Source: Arthrobacter sp. Bi26
GTDB lineage: Bacteria; Actinomycetota; Actinomycetes; Actinomycetales; Micrococcaceae
NCBI RefSeq assembly: GCF_918697925.1
Contig: NZ_CAKKMF010000006.1
Coordinates: 26,240-90,239, forward strand
DNA length: 64,000 bases
Direction of reading: 5' to 3'
This document shows positions 1-8,836 of this stretch, one piece after another. Numbering within the stretch: the stretch's first letter is position 1; every line of letters begins with the position of its first letter. Made by a program: the position numbers and the translations under genes. A model generated the notes under the pieces. That model was given only the letters and a program-made list of their open reading frames with translations, was not told the DNA's origin and did not search any database.

Positions 1-1005
1 GGCAGCCCGGACCCCCGCCAGATCGACGGCGTCGGCGGGGCGACATCGACGACCAGCAAGGCCGTGATCCTGCACCGGCCCGTCAGCGACGACGTTGACG
101 TTGAGTACACCTTTGCCCAGGTGGGTATCGAAGAGGCCTCGGTGGACTGGGGCAGCAATTGCGGGAACGGTTCGGCAGTGGTGGGACTGTACGCCATCGA
201 GAGGGGATGGGTGATCCCCACCGCAGACGTCACCCGGATCGTCACCCGCAACACCAACACCAACCAAATCATCGTCCAGCGGGTGGCCACCCCGGCCGGA
301 GCCCTGGCATCGGTTCCGGAGGCCCAGATGCCCGGCGTGCCCTTCCCTGGCTACGCGGTGGGGCTCGGCTTCCAAGACCCTGCCGGCAAGACCACCGGTG
401 CGCTGTTGCCCACGGGCGCGGCCACCGACACCATCACGGCAGGCGGAACCCGTTGGACCGTGTCAATGGTCGACGCCGGAGCCCCCGTGGTGATGGTCCG
501 CGCCGAGGAGCTGGGCCTGGACCCGGCCAGGTACGACAGCTGGCGCGCCGGGGTGGAGCTGCAGCTGGATACGCTGGAGCAGATCCGGAGGCAGGCAGCG
601 GTGCGGATGGGGCTGGTCCCCACGGCAGCCGAAGCGGCCCGGGCCATCCCGAAGCTCGCCATCGTAGCCGCGCCAGCGTTGGCCGGCCCCGGTGCCGACG
701 CCAGCGTCATGATGCTCTCCATGGGCAAGCTCCATCCGGCGCTGGCCATCACAGGCAGCATTGCCCTGACCTTGGCCGCCCGCACCGCCGGCACCGTGCT
801 GCACACCATCACGGGCGACACCTTGGGGAGGACGCTCCGGCTCCGCACCCCCGCCGGGGTGATCGAGACGTGGAGCGAGGAGCACGACGCGACGCTCCTC
901 GTAGGCGTCGACCGCACCGCCCGCACCATCGCCACAACCATCATCCATCTCCCCGAGGTTCCCGGCAGCGCCGTCGCTGCCTCCCTCGCGGGAGCCACCC
1001 GCTGA
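1..1005 (+). CDS. PrpF-family isomerase/tautomerase, 5' end missing
   Basis: The frame is open from base 1, so the gene begins upstream and only 334 residues are visible. The first residues read GSPDPRQIDGVGGATSTTSK, a hallmark of the PrpF family (2-methylaconitate isomerase, 4-oxalomesaconate tautomerase). The family's conserved cysteine segment follows as SNCGNGSAVVG, about residues 51-61 of the visible part. These enzymes move a double bond in unsaturated di- or tricarboxylates without a cofactor. A carboxylate transporter starts 10 bases downstream, so the pair probably imports and isomerises an unsaturated carboxylate. The exact substrate cannot be told from sequence. Confidence 0.85.
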   Translation, partial: GSPDPRQIDGVGGATSTTSKAVILHRPVSDDVDVEYTFAQVGIEEASVDWGSNCGNGSAVVGLYAIERGWVIPTADVTRIVTRNTNTNQIIVQRVATPAGALASVPEAQMPGVPFPGYAVGLGFQDPAGKTTGALLPTGAATDTITAGGTRWTVSMVDAGAPVVMVRAEELGLDPARYDSWRAGVELQLDTLEQIRRQAAVRMGLVPTAAEAARAIPKLAIVAAPALAGPGADASVMMLSMGKLHPALAITGSIALTLAARTAGTVLHTITGDTLGRTLRLRTPAGVIETWSEEHDATLLVGVDRTARTIATTIIHLPEVPGSAVAASLAGATR

Positions 1006-1015
1006 GGAGGCCATC

Positions 1016-2464
1016 ATGACCAAGACTGAGCACCGCACCGCTGTCGCTGCGGACGAGACCCGGGGCAAAGAGGCCCCGAGTCCAACCCGTCGCCGCCGTA
1101 TCCTACTGGTGGCGGTGGGCGCCGGTTTCGCGATCCTGGCTTTGATTGCCCTCGTGCTGGGGGGTGATATCTTCAACCCCTCGGCCACCCCGCAACCGGA
1201 GCACTCCATGACCGCTGTCCAAATCATCCCGCTCGTCATCCTCGTCATAATGTTCATCGTCGCCACGAAATGGCCGCTGAACATCGGCGTGATGGGGCTG
1301 GTCGCCTCCTTCGGCGTCGGCTATTTCATGCTCGGAATGACGGACAAACAGATCCTCGAAGAGTTCCCGGCCAGCATCGTCCTGACGATCATCGGAGTCA
1401 CCTACTTCTTCAGCATGGCCCAGAGGAACGGCACCATCGACATCATTGTCCAGACCTGCGTGCGCCTCGTCAGGGGCAAGACGATGCTGCTGCCCTGGGT
1501 GTTCTTCCTGATCGCTGCTGCGCTCACGTCACTGGGCACGTTCTCGCCGGCCGCCGTCGCGCTGCTGGCGCCTGCTGCCATCGGATTCGCCTACGAGTCC
1601 CGGATCCATCCTGTACTGATGGGCGCGTTCATCATCAACGGAGCCCACGCCGGCGGCTTTTCCCCGCTGTCCGTGGCCGGCGTGCTGGTGCACGACATCG
1701 CCCTCAAGAACGGATTTCCCATTTCCCAGGGCGCACTCTTCATTGCAAGCTTCGCCCTGAATCTCATTCTCTCTGTGCTCACCATCGTCCTGTTCGCCCT
1801 CCTGGGCAGGCTGCGCGACGGCGAAGGCGGCCAGCATGCCGACGTCGACACCGCCCGCACCAGCCGCCCCCGCGGGCAGCAGATCCTCACGCTGGCACTG
1901 ATCGCGGTGATGCTCGTGTGCACCCTGGGCTTCCACATGCCGATCGGATTTGTCGCACTCTCCGCCGGACTTCTGCTGGCCCTGGTCAACATCAAGGAAC
2001 ACCAAACGTTCATCGGTGGCGTCTCTTGGTCCACGGTCCTGCTGGTGGCGGGCATGATCACGTATGTCTCCCTGCTCCAGCACGTTGGCGTCATCGACAC
2101 CCTCGCCGAGCAGGCGCTGGCACTGGGTGCACCACTGCTGGTGGCACTGGTCCTCTGCTACGTCATTGGCGTCGGCTCAGCCTTCGCCTCCTCCACGGCG
2201 TTGCTGACCGCGTTCATTCCCTTGGCCGGTCCGCTCCTGGCTACCAGTTCGCTGAGCGCCTCCGGCACGGTCGCGGCGCTGGCGATCGCTGCCACAGTGG
2301 TGGATGTCTCGCCCTTCTCCACCGACGGTGCGCTGGTGGTCGCCAACGCCCGCGGGAACGACCGGCAGCGCGTCTACCGGCAGCTGATGGCCTATGCAGG
2401 CGGCGTGGTTCTGGTGGCTCCCGCCCTCGCCTGGGTCCTGCTTGTACCCACCGGCGTCATGTAA
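1016..2464 (+). CDS. MatC-like/SLC13-type carboxylate permease
   Basis: This 482-residue integral membrane protein has a basic cytoplasmic N-terminus (about 35 residues, ending in TRRRR) and roughly twelve hydrophobic segments. The stretch around residues 70-260 resembles the MatC N-terminal domain of dicarboxylate carriers, including the Gly/Ser-rich loop NGAHAGGFSPLSVAG. The ATG follows a good AGGAGG ribosome site and sits 10 bases after the PrpF-family gene, so the two are one operon. Role by inference: uptake of the di- or tricarboxylate used by the isomerase. Direction and substrate are not shown. Confidence 0.75.
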   Translation: MTKTEHRTAVAADETRGKEAPSPTRRRRILLVAVGAGFAILALIALVLGGDIFNPSATPQPEHSMTAVQIIPLVILVIMFIVATKWPLNIGVMGLVASFGVGYFMLGMTDKQILEEFPASIVLTIIGVTYFFSMAQRNGTIDIIVQTCVRLVRGKTMLLPWVFFLIAAALTSLGTFSPAAVALLAPAAIGFAYESRIHPVLMGAFIINGAHAGGFSPLSVAGVLVHDIALKNGFPISQGALFIASFALNLILSVLTIVLFALLGRLRDGEGGQHADVDTARTSRPRGQQILTLALIAVMLVCTLGFHMPIGFVALSAGLLLALVNIKEHQTFIGGVSWSTVLLVAGMITYVSLLQHVGVIDTLAEQALALGAPLLVALVLCYVIGVGSAFASSTALLTAFIPLAGPLLATSSLSASGTVAALAIAATVVDVSPFSTDGALVVANARGNDRQRVYRQLMAYAGGVVLVAPALAWVLLVPTGVM

Positions 2465-2572
2465 CCGGTCCCGCCACGGCGATTCCGCATGGCTAACAGC
2501 GAGGCAGCTACCTCAAGGACCACGCTGAATTGAATAAACGGCCCGGACATATTGAGTCCGCCGGCACCAGAC

Positions 2573-2640
2573 CGCAGTGGGGCGGCGAATGATGATCACC
2601 GGGATCATCGCCTATTCGCAACGCGCGCCGCCCCACTGCG
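2573..2640. repeat. 68-bp nested palindrome
   Basis: Outer arms CGCAGTGGGGCGGCG (2573-2587) and CGCCGCCCCACTGCG (2626-2640) are perfect 15-base inverted repeats. Inside them GCGAAT/ATTCGC (2585-2590 and 2614-2619) and GATGATC/GATCATC (2591-2597 and 2603-2609) form further arms around a 5-base loop. The whole element could fold into one long hairpin. It lies about 110 bases after the transporter stop and has no T-run, so it is more than a plain terminator. A REP-like or miniature mobile element is possible. Confidence 0.7.
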
Positions 2641-2884
2641 CTGACCCCAGAAGAGCAACCGCAGGACCTGGGCCCAGACCGTTCAGCCCGGCTCGCAGAG
2701 CCTTTTAGCTTTCGCTTCCTGGCGAGGAACAAAATCCAACTGCAGAAGCCCTGCCGGGCCCAAGCAGGCAGAGTTCGGCGGTGTGAATCGCAGTGGTCAG
2801 TGGCGGTGTTGTTGCAGCGCTACATGGCAGCCCCGGCGCCCGTAAGCCGATGCGCTTGTGGGGGTACCTTCGATCCAATCGCCC

Positions 2885-2931
2885 CCGCCTAGCCGGTACC
2901 CGGTGCCGGGTGCCGGGTGCCGGCTAGGCGG
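2885..2931. repeat. Inverted repeat enclosing three GGTGCCG heptamers
   Basis: Arms CCGCCTAGCCGG (2885-2896) and CCGGCTAGGCGG (2920-2931) are perfect 12-base complements. The loop region carries three exact tandem copies of GGTGCCG (2902-2922), the last running into the right arm. No T-run follows. It may be a structured or repetitive extragenic element. Confidence 0.6.
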
Positions 2932-3093
2932 CCGAACGTCCGAAGGCGCTGCGTCCAGGCCTGAAGGGAAGGCCCGCGCTGGGATTCTAGGGAACTCGGC
3001 CGTGATGTCGCATGAGGCGGTTCGCGAGAACGGCTCATCAGAAAGGCGCCGCTGGCGGGTGCAAATCAGTGCACTTGCAATACTGTGTAGCGA

Positions 3094-4044
3094 GTGACGG
3101 ACGAGCCAACAAATAGCGGCTGGGTGAACGTTCCCCATGCCAGAATCTACTGGGAATCGACCGGTGAGCCCTCCGGCGTTCCGGTCCTCTACCTTCATGG
3201 CGGCCCCGGCGGTTCCCTCGGTAAGGGCGGGTACCGCAAACGACACGACCACACCCGCTTTAGGATCATCGGGCTGGATCAACGAGGGTGCGGCAAGAGC
3301 ACTCCGACGGTCCAGGAGGATCTCGACCACCTATCCGAGAACACCACGCAGGCCTTGATCGAAGACATTGAGGCGGTGCGCGAGTTCCTCGGTATCGAAA
3401 GGTGGATCGTCACCGGTGTTTCCTGGGGCAGCACGCTCGCTCTCGCTTATTCCCTCAGTTACCCCGGCCGGGTCCTCGGCATCGCTCTCGTAGCCGTGAC
3501 ATCAACTAGCCGCGACGAGGTCCGATGGATCACTGAAGACGTCGGACGCGTCTTCCCTGAAGCGTGGAACGAGTTCTCCGAGGCATCCAGCGCAAACCCG
3601 GGCGAGCGGGTGGTCGAGGCTTACGCCCGGCGGCTGGCTGGGGAAGACCGCGACGACGCCAGACGAGCCGCCTTATCCTGGGAGCGCTGGGAATCCACGC
3701 ATGTATCCTTGGACCCCAACTGGGTGCCCGGCGCGTTGTTCGAGAATGAGCGAGAGCGGATGACGTTCGCCCTTCTGGTTTCGCACTACTGGGCCAACGA
3801 CGGATTCCTGACCAACGGGCAGAAAATCATCCCCCGGATTCACGAGCTCAACGGCATCCCCGGTTACCTCATCCACGGCCGGCGAGACATTAGTGGACCT
3901 GCTGCAACCGCATGGCAGCTGCAACGGAGATGGCAATCAAGCCAGCTTGTCATTATCGAAGACGAGGGACACGGCGGCCCTGCATCCATGGCGGCATTGT
4001 CAGAAGCAGTCGAAGAAATTGCTGCCATGATAACCACCGCCTAG
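3094..4044 (+). CDS. Proline iminopeptidase-type alpha/beta hydrolase
   Basis: This 316-residue protein fits the family length of about 310-320 residues. It has the oxyanion-hole motif HGGPGG (residues 35-40), DQRGCGKS (62-69), and the nucleophile elbow GVSWGS with Ser110. A late Asp in GRRDISGP and a His in EDEGHGG complete the probable triad. Proline iminopeptidases (MEROPS S33) remove N-terminal proline from peptides in the cytoplasm. GTG at 3094 is chosen because the family N-terminus (GWVNVPHARIYW) follows directly. The gene stands alone. Other S33 hydrolases are possible. Confidence 0.82.
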   Translation: MTDEPTNSGWVNVPHARIYWESTGEPSGVPVLYLHGGPGGSLGKGGYRKRHDHTRFRIIGLDQRGCGKSTPTVQEDLDHLSENTTQALIEDIEAVREFLGIERWIVTGVSWGSTLALAYSLSYPGRVLGIALVAVTSTSRDEVRWITEDVGRVFPEAWNEFSEASSANPGERVVEAYARRLAGEDRDDARRAALSWERWESTHVSLDPNWVPGALFENERERMTFALLVSHYWANDGFLTNGQKIIPRIHELNGIPGYLIHGRRDISGPAATAWQLQRRWQSSQLVIIEDEGHGGPASMAALSEAVEEIAAMITTA

Positions 4045-4400
4045 GGAATGAGCGCTTCGTCGTCGGAAAGTTGTTGGACTTCGATCCGCGCGTCTCTGAA
4101 CCTGGAGAACAGAAGCACGAGGGAGGCCAGGAGGAGGAAGGCGGCGGCGGACCAGAGCGCGGAATCGGTACCCGCGACGGTGGCTATGACGCCGCCCAAG
4201 GGGGCTCCGATGACGATCATTCCGCGGTTCACCGAACGCCACTGATGAGCTGATGGGTGTTTGCCGCTCGCTCAGCGGGTTGGCGAGGGTGCGCATGAGG
4301 GTGACGTCCCCGGTCCTCGCGGCACGCCGGACGAGCGAGACCGCCATGATCGGGGCGAAGTTGCAGCACCAAAGCCACTGCCGGTCGGCGTTCAGGAGCA
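4041..4400 (-). pseudogene. Decayed MFS transporter, C-terminal remnant
   Basis: Two minus-strand reading frames together resemble the end of a major facilitator protein. One reads QWLWCCNFAPIMAVSL and then ANPLSERQ; the other, after a frameshift near 4240, reads VNRGMIVIGAPLGGVIAT followed by one hydrophobic segment and a short tail. The N-terminal two thirds are absent. The stop shares a CTAG palindrome with the stop of the iminopeptidase gene. Read as a truncated, frameshifted relic. Confidence 0.55.
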
Positions 4401-4688
4401 AGTTCTTAGGAAGCTCGTGGCACCAGGCCGTTCATGGAAGGTCACGGTGTGGCCGCTGTCGTCACGGAAGACCGCGCTTTGGCCCGCCACGGTGATGGTG
4501 CCTGACTGGTAGGGGTTGCCCCAGCCTGTAGGGGGATTGCCGTGGCTGCCGTCCAGCGGCCGCGCGGCGGCGAAGAATGTGTCCTGCACTCTCGCCTCAT
4601 AGATGCCGCCGGGAGCGCAACATTCGGCCACATCCCCAGGAAATCTTTCGTCCCATGTACGACGGCGGCGCGATGCCGGCTCCGTCAC
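4392..4688 (-). CDS. Small hypothetical protein
   Basis: This 98-residue frame encodes a polar protein with no signal peptide or membrane segment. It contains a coherent-looking stretch, YEARVQDTFFAAARPLDGSH, then GWGNPYQSGTITVAG and DDSGHTVTFHERPG, suggesting small beta-rich folds rather than random translation. It abuts the MFS relic on the same strand. I do not recognise the family. It may itself be a fragment. Confidence 0.4.
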   Translation of the reverse strand: MTEPASRRRRTWDERFPGDVAECCAPGGIYEARVQDTFFAAARPLDGSHGNPPTGWGNPYQSGTITVAGQSAVFRDDSGHTVTFHERPGATSFLRTCS

Positions 4689-4962
4689 GCGCGGTCGCCG
4701 GGCGTCACCGAGACTTCACAGCGCGGGGTCCGGCGGGGCGCGGAGGCGTCCCGGGATGGCCTCTGATGACCGCGTGAGTCTGCCCTGTTACGGACTGCGT
4801 CCGATTGGGTAGCGAGTGGCGTCCGTGGCTGTTTTCGTCGCCGGATTACGCGCGGTTTCGTCGGGTGTCGCGGCACCTGCCGGCTCGGATTCAACTCTGT
4901 TCTGATGGTGGACACGGTCCGGTAACCCCGGTCCGCACCATCGAATCCAGAAAGAATCCGCT

Positions 4963-6018
4963 ATGAAAAACCGACTCTTACCCGCAGGACTTTTCCCCAC
5001 CTTGGGCGTTGCTGCCGCCCTGGCGGTCTCGCTGGTGGTATCCGGTTGCGGCGGCCCTGCGAGCGCCCAGTCCTCGGCCGGAAATGCCCCTGGGACGCCC
5101 GAGGTGACCGAACTCCGCTACGAGGGCTGGGCCAACAGCGTCACGTTGCCGGAGCTGGCCGAGGACCTCGGTTACCTAGGCGATGTGAAGCTGAACTGGG
5201 TAGGCAACACCATCAGCGGGCCGGCGAGCATCCAATCAGCCGCGACAGGAGCCACCGACTTTGGCGGCGCCTTCTCGGGTGCCGTGGTGAAGCTCATCGA
5301 AGCCGGCGCACCGGTGACTGCGGTGATCAATTACTACGGCGAGGACGAGAAGACGTTCAACGGCTTCTATGTCACCCAGGAGAGCCCCATCCGGTCGCCA
5401 CGGGATCTGATCGGCAAGAAGGTTGCGGTCAACACCTTGGGCGCCCATGCGGACGCCGTGATCAATAGCTACCTGAAGAAGAACGGTCTGTCGCAGGAGG
5501 AGATCAAGCAGGTTCAACTCGTCGTCGTTCCGCCCAATGACACCGAGGAGGCCATCCGCCGCGGACAGGTCGACGTCGGGTCGCTCGGCGGAGTGCTGCA
5601 GGATAACGCTGTCGCCAATGGCGGCCTGCGGTCCCTGTTCAACGACTTCGAGCTCTTTGGAACCTTCGCTGGAGGCCAATACGTTCTGCGCAAGGACTTC
5701 GTCGAAAAGAACCCGGAAACCGCGAGGATCTTTACCACCGGTGTGGCCAAGGCCATCGAATGGGAACGCAGTACGCCCCGCGACGAGGTGATCGCACGGT
5801 TTACGAGCATCATCAACAAGCGCCAGCGTTCTGAAAGTACCGCGGCCCTGAAGTACTGGAAGAGCGTCGGTGTCCCGTCCAAGGGCGCCATCAGCGATCA
5901 GGACTTCACCCGCTGGTCAGCGTGGCTGAACGACACCGGAATCGTGTCCGGCGACATCACCCCCTCCAAGTACTACACCAACGACTTCAACGACCTGCTG
6001 AAGGGGGCGGCATCGTGA
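4963..6018 (+). CDS. ABC sulfonate-type substrate-binding lipoprotein (SsuA/NMT1 family)
   Basis: The 351-residue product begins with a lipoprotein signal peptide: charged MKNR, a hydrophobic core, and a lipobox VSGC with Cys at about residue 29. It is therefore exported and lipid-anchored. The mature part is a periplasmic-binding-protein fold of the SsuA/TauA/NMT1 type, with LRYEGWANSVTLPELAEDLG at the start and the family pattern DLIGKKVAVNTLGAHAD in the middle. The ATPase start codon overlaps its stop (GTGA). With the TauD-type dioxygenase and flavin monooxygenase downstream, it most likely captures an organosulfonate or sulfate ester. Confidence 0.85.
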   Translation: MKNRLLPAGLFPTLGVAAALAVSLVVSGCGGPASAQSSAGNAPGTPEVTELRYEGWANSVTLPELAEDLGYLGDVKLNWVGNTISGPASIQSAATGATDFGGAFSGAVVKLIEAGAPVTAVINYYGEDEKTFNGFYVTQESPIRSPRDLIGKKVAVNTLGAHADAVINSYLKKNGLSQEEIKQVQLVVVPPNDTEEAIRRGQVDVGSLGGVLQDNAVANGGLRSLFNDFELFGTFAGGQYVLRKDFVEKNPETARIFTTGVAKAIEWERSTPRDEVIARFTSIINKRQRSESTAALKYWKSVGVPSKGAISDQDFTRWSAWLNDTGIVSGDITPSKYYTNDFNDLLKGAAS

Positions 6019-6938
6019 CCCGTGCTACCGGCCAGGCGCCGAAAATCAGCCTCCGGGACGTCGGGAAACAGTTCACTGTCCGGCCCAGCAAGGACCAGCC
6101 GGAGGGCACCACCCTGACGGCGCTGGAGGGCATCACCCTGGACGTCGCCGCGGGCGAGTTCATCACTCTGGTCGGTCCGAGCGGATCCGGCAAGACCACC
6201 CTCCTGGACCTCCTTGCCGGGCTCACCCGGCCGGACACCGGCCAGGTGCTGGTGGACGGCAAGGAGGTGACCGGACCCGGCCGCGACCGTGCCGTCGTGT
6301 TCCAGCAGTACGCACTCTTTCCGTGGCGCACCGCGGCCGCCAACGTCGCCTTCGGCCTCGAAGGGCCCGGCAGCGACGGGCGCCGGCTCAGCCGCAAGGA
6401 ACGTACCGACAAGGCCCGCCACTATCTGGAGCTCGTTGGCCTGTCCGGCTTCGAGGACCGGTATCCCCATGAGCTCTCCGGGGGCATGAAGCAGCGCGTT
6501 GCCATCGCCCGGAGCCTCGCGTACGAACCCGACGTCCTGCTCATGGATGAACCGTTCGCGGCGCTGGATGCCCAGACCCGGGAACAGCTCCAGGAGGAAC
6601 TCCTGCGCATCTGGCGGTCCACGGGCAAGACCATCATCTTCATCACGCACGGCATCGACGAAGCCGTATACCTGGGCCAGCGGGTGGCCGTGCTCAGTTC
6701 CCGCCCCGGCCGGCTCAAGCAGATTGTCGACATTGACCTGGGGGAGCGGAGCGGTGACGGCGACGTCCGTTCCGACGCCGTCTTCGTCGAACACCGCCAC
6801 CAAGTCTGGTCCCTGCTGCACGACGAAGTCCGGAAGGCCCAGGAAGCCGGGCACGCCAAAATCCGGCCCGACGGGTCAGCACCCGACGAGGCACCCCAAC
6901 TCAGCAAGGGACAGCTCAGCAAGGGAAGGGCAGCCTGA
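6015..6938 (+). CDS. ABC transporter ATP-binding protein (SsuB/TauB-like)
   Basis: Start is set at GTG 6015, which overlaps the upstream stop; an earlier in-frame start at 5922 would lie inside the binding-protein gene. The 307-residue protein has Walker A GPSGSGKTT, a Q-loop FQQYALFPW, the signature LSGGMKQR, Walker B VLLMDEP and the His-loop ITHGIDEA. These match the nitrate/sulfonate/taurine import ATPases. It energises uptake together with the adjacent lipoprotein and permease. The C-terminal tail after about residue 270 is polar and longer than usual. Confidence 0.9.
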   Translation: MTRATGQAPKISLRDVGKQFTVRPSKDQPEGTTLTALEGITLDVAAGEFITLVGPSGSGKTTLLDLLAGLTRPDTGQVLVDGKEVTGPGRDRAVVFQQYALFPWRTAAANVAFGLEGPGSDGRRLSRKERTDKARHYLELVGLSGFEDRYPHELSGGMKQRVAIARSLAYEPDVLLMDEPFAALDAQTREQLQEELLRIWRSTGKTIIFITHGIDEAVYLGQRVAVLSSRPGRLKQIVDIDLGERSGDGDVRSDAVFVEHRHQVWSLLHDEVRKAQEAGHAKIRPDGSAPDEAPQLSKGQLSKGRAA

Positions 6939-7843
6939 TGACCGCACCAACACTGACCAAAGACGCCGCCGCGCCTGCCGCCCCTGCCGCACGCGCGGCC
7001 GACGCCGGGCGGACCGCGCAGCCCGCGGGAGCCCGACACCTCCCCTCCCTGGTCCGGTCCAGCGCCCGCAGGGCCGGACGCGGGATCTGGGCCTCCGGCG
7101 CCATCCTGCTGTTCCTTCTGCTCTGGGAACTGGGGCCCACGTACCTTGCCTCGCCATCCACCAGGGTGTTCCTCCCGCCGCTGCACGAGGTCCTGCGTGC
7201 CCTGGGGTCCCTCCTCGCCAAGGGTCAGCTGCAGAACCATTTGGCGGCAAGCCTCACCCGCTCCGCCAGCGGCTTCGGCATCGCCGTCGTCTCCGCCGTC
7301 GCCCTGGGCCTGCTGGTCGCCTGGTACCGGTCCCTTGACCGGTTCTTGAATCCGCTGCTGGAGGTCTTCCGGAACACGGCGGCGCTTGCCCTGCTCCCGG
7401 TCTTCACCCTCCTGCTGGGGATCGGGGAGACGTCCAAGATCAGCATCGTGGCCTACGCCGCGTTCTTCCCCGTCCTGCTGAACACCATCGCCGGCGTCCG
7501 GACCGTTGACCCGCTCCTGATCCGTGCCGCCCGCTCCCTGGGGCTGTCCAACTTCCGGCTGTTCCAGAAGGTCATCCTGCCCTCGGCGGTACCGACCATT
7601 TTCACGGGAATCCGGATGGCCGGAACGTCCTCGATCCTGGTGCTCATCGCCGCGGAAATGGTCGGGGCCAAGGCGGGCCTCGGGTACCTGATCGTCAATT
7701 CCCAGATGAGCTTCCTGATCCCGGACATGTACGCAGGGATTCTGACCGTCTCGCTGCTCGGCCTGCTGGTCAACTACCTGCTGGTCGCCGTCGAACGGCA
7801 CTTCTCCCGGTGGCGGACCGCCGTCGGATCCCAATCGAACTAG
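6938..7843 (+). CDS. ABC transporter permease (SsuC/TauC-like)
   Basis: This 301-residue inner-membrane permease starts by ATGA overlap with the ATPase gene. An Ala/Pro-rich N-terminal extension of about 40 residues precedes the first membrane segment; five or six segments follow. The cytoplasmic coupling loop is seen as IRAARSLGLSNFRLFQKVILPSAVPTI, positions about 190-216 (EAA-type motif of BPD_transp_1 permeases). It forms the channel of the sulfonate-type importer. Confidence 0.9.
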   Translation: MTAPTLTKDAAAPAAPAARAADAGRTAQPAGARHLPSLVRSSARRAGRGIWASGAILLFLLLWELGPTYLASPSTRVFLPPLHEVLRALGSLLAKGQLQNHLAASLTRSASGFGIAVVSAVALGLLVAWYRSLDRFLNPLLEVFRNTAALALLPVFTLLLGIGETSKISIVAYAAFFPVLLNTIAGVRTVDPLLIRAARSLGLSNFRLFQKVILPSAVPTIFTGIRMAGTSSILVLIAAEMVGAKAGLGYLIVNSQMSFLIPDMYAGILTVSLLGLLVNYLLVAVERHFSRWRTAVGSQSN

Positions 7844-7888
7844 ACCAGCCAACCTCACCACCCCCCACAGATCAAGGAGACCACCACC

Positions 7889-8836
7889 ATGTCGATAGCT
7901 ACCGAAACCCGCCTCAAATTCCGCAAACTCAGCGCGCGCATCGGCGCCGAGATCCGCGGCCTGGACCTCAACAGCGAGCTCAGCGACGCCACGATCGCCC
8001 AGATCCGTGAAGCCTTGAACACGCACAAGGCCCTGGTCTTCCGGGACGCCAACATTCGCGACGACGAAGCCCAGGTGCGCTTCGCCAGCCGCTTCGGCCC
8101 GCTCACCCAGGCACACCCCACGGTGGCCTCCGTAGAGGGCAAACCGGCGGTCCTGCCGGTAGACAGCGAAAACGGCAGCGCGAACAACTGGCACACCGAC
8201 GTCACCTTTGTCGTGAACCCGCCGCAGGCCTCCACCCTGCGCAGCATCACCCTGCCGGCCTACGGCGGGGAGACCCTGATCGCCTCCTCGGCAGGTGCCT
8301 ACCAGGACCTGCCGGAGGAACTGCGGAACTTCGCCGACACGTTGTGGGCCGTCCACACCAATGACTACGACTACTCCGTGCCGAAGAACCTCGAGCACGC
8401 CAACGCCGATGAGCGGCGGAAGGAATTTACCCGGATCCACTTCGAGACCGCCCACCCCGTGGTCCGGGTCCACCCACTGACAGGGGAGCGCGGCCTCTTC
8501 ATCGGCGGCTTCGCCCAAAGGTTGCGGATCGTGGGATTGTCCAACACCGAATCCAAGGACATCCTGCGGCTGCTCCAGGCCTACGTCACCCGCCCGGAGA
8601 ACGTGGTCCGCGTCAACTGGGAACCGGACCAGCTGGTGCTCTTCGACAACCGCATCACCCAGCATTACGCCCCGGACAACTACGACGGCCAGCCCCGCCA
8701 GCTGAACCGGGTCACGGTGGCCGGCGATGTTCCCGTAGGCATCGACGGACGCAGCAGCTCGTCCATCCAGGGCGATTCCTCCGTCTATTCCGAGACGGTT
8801 GTTCTGCCCGCAGACTTGCCCGGAGACGGGCTGTGA
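7889..8836 (+). CDS. TauD/TfdA-family Fe(II)/2-oxoglutarate dioxygenase
   Basis: The 315-residue protein carries the 2-His-1-carboxylate iron site: H102 and D104 in NNWHTDVTF and H259 in DNRITQHYAPDNY. Arginine for 2-oxoglutarate follows at R270 or R274. Family members such as TauD and alkylsulfatase AtsK hydroxylate the carbon bearing a sulfonate or sulfate, releasing sulfite or sulfate. It sits 45 bases behind the ABC permease and overlaps the next gene by GTGA, so it is part of the same sulfur operon. Whether the substrate is a sulfonate or a sulfate ester cannot be settled here. Confidence 0.87.
   Translation: MSIATETRLKFRKLSARIGAEIRGLDLNSELSDATIAQIREALNTHKALVFRDANIRDDEAQVRFASRFGPLTQAHPTVASVEGKPAVLPVDSENGSANNWHTDVTFVVNPPQASTLRSITLPAYGGETLIASSAGAYQDLPEELRNFADTLWAVHTNDYDYSVPKNLEHANADERRKEFTRIHFETAHPVVRVHPLTGERGLFIGGFAQRLRIVGLSNTESKDILRLLQAYVTRPENVVRVNWEPDQLVLFDNRITQHYAPDNYDGQPRQLNRVTVAGDVPVGIDGRSSSSIQGDSSVYSETVVLPADLPGDGL

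Larger units (their letters stand above)
2465..3093. other. Intergenic spacer with two palindromic elements
   Basis: About 630 bases separate the transporter from the next gene. Short open frames exist on both strands, but they have no recognisable protein features. The region does hold two strong inverted-repeat elements, listed separately (2573-2640 and 2885-2931). Confidence 0.6.

Noticed and set aside
2508..3330. Short frames in the 2.5-3.1 kb spacer on both strands
   Set aside because: They run through the palindromic elements or into the iminopeptidase gene and have no protein features.
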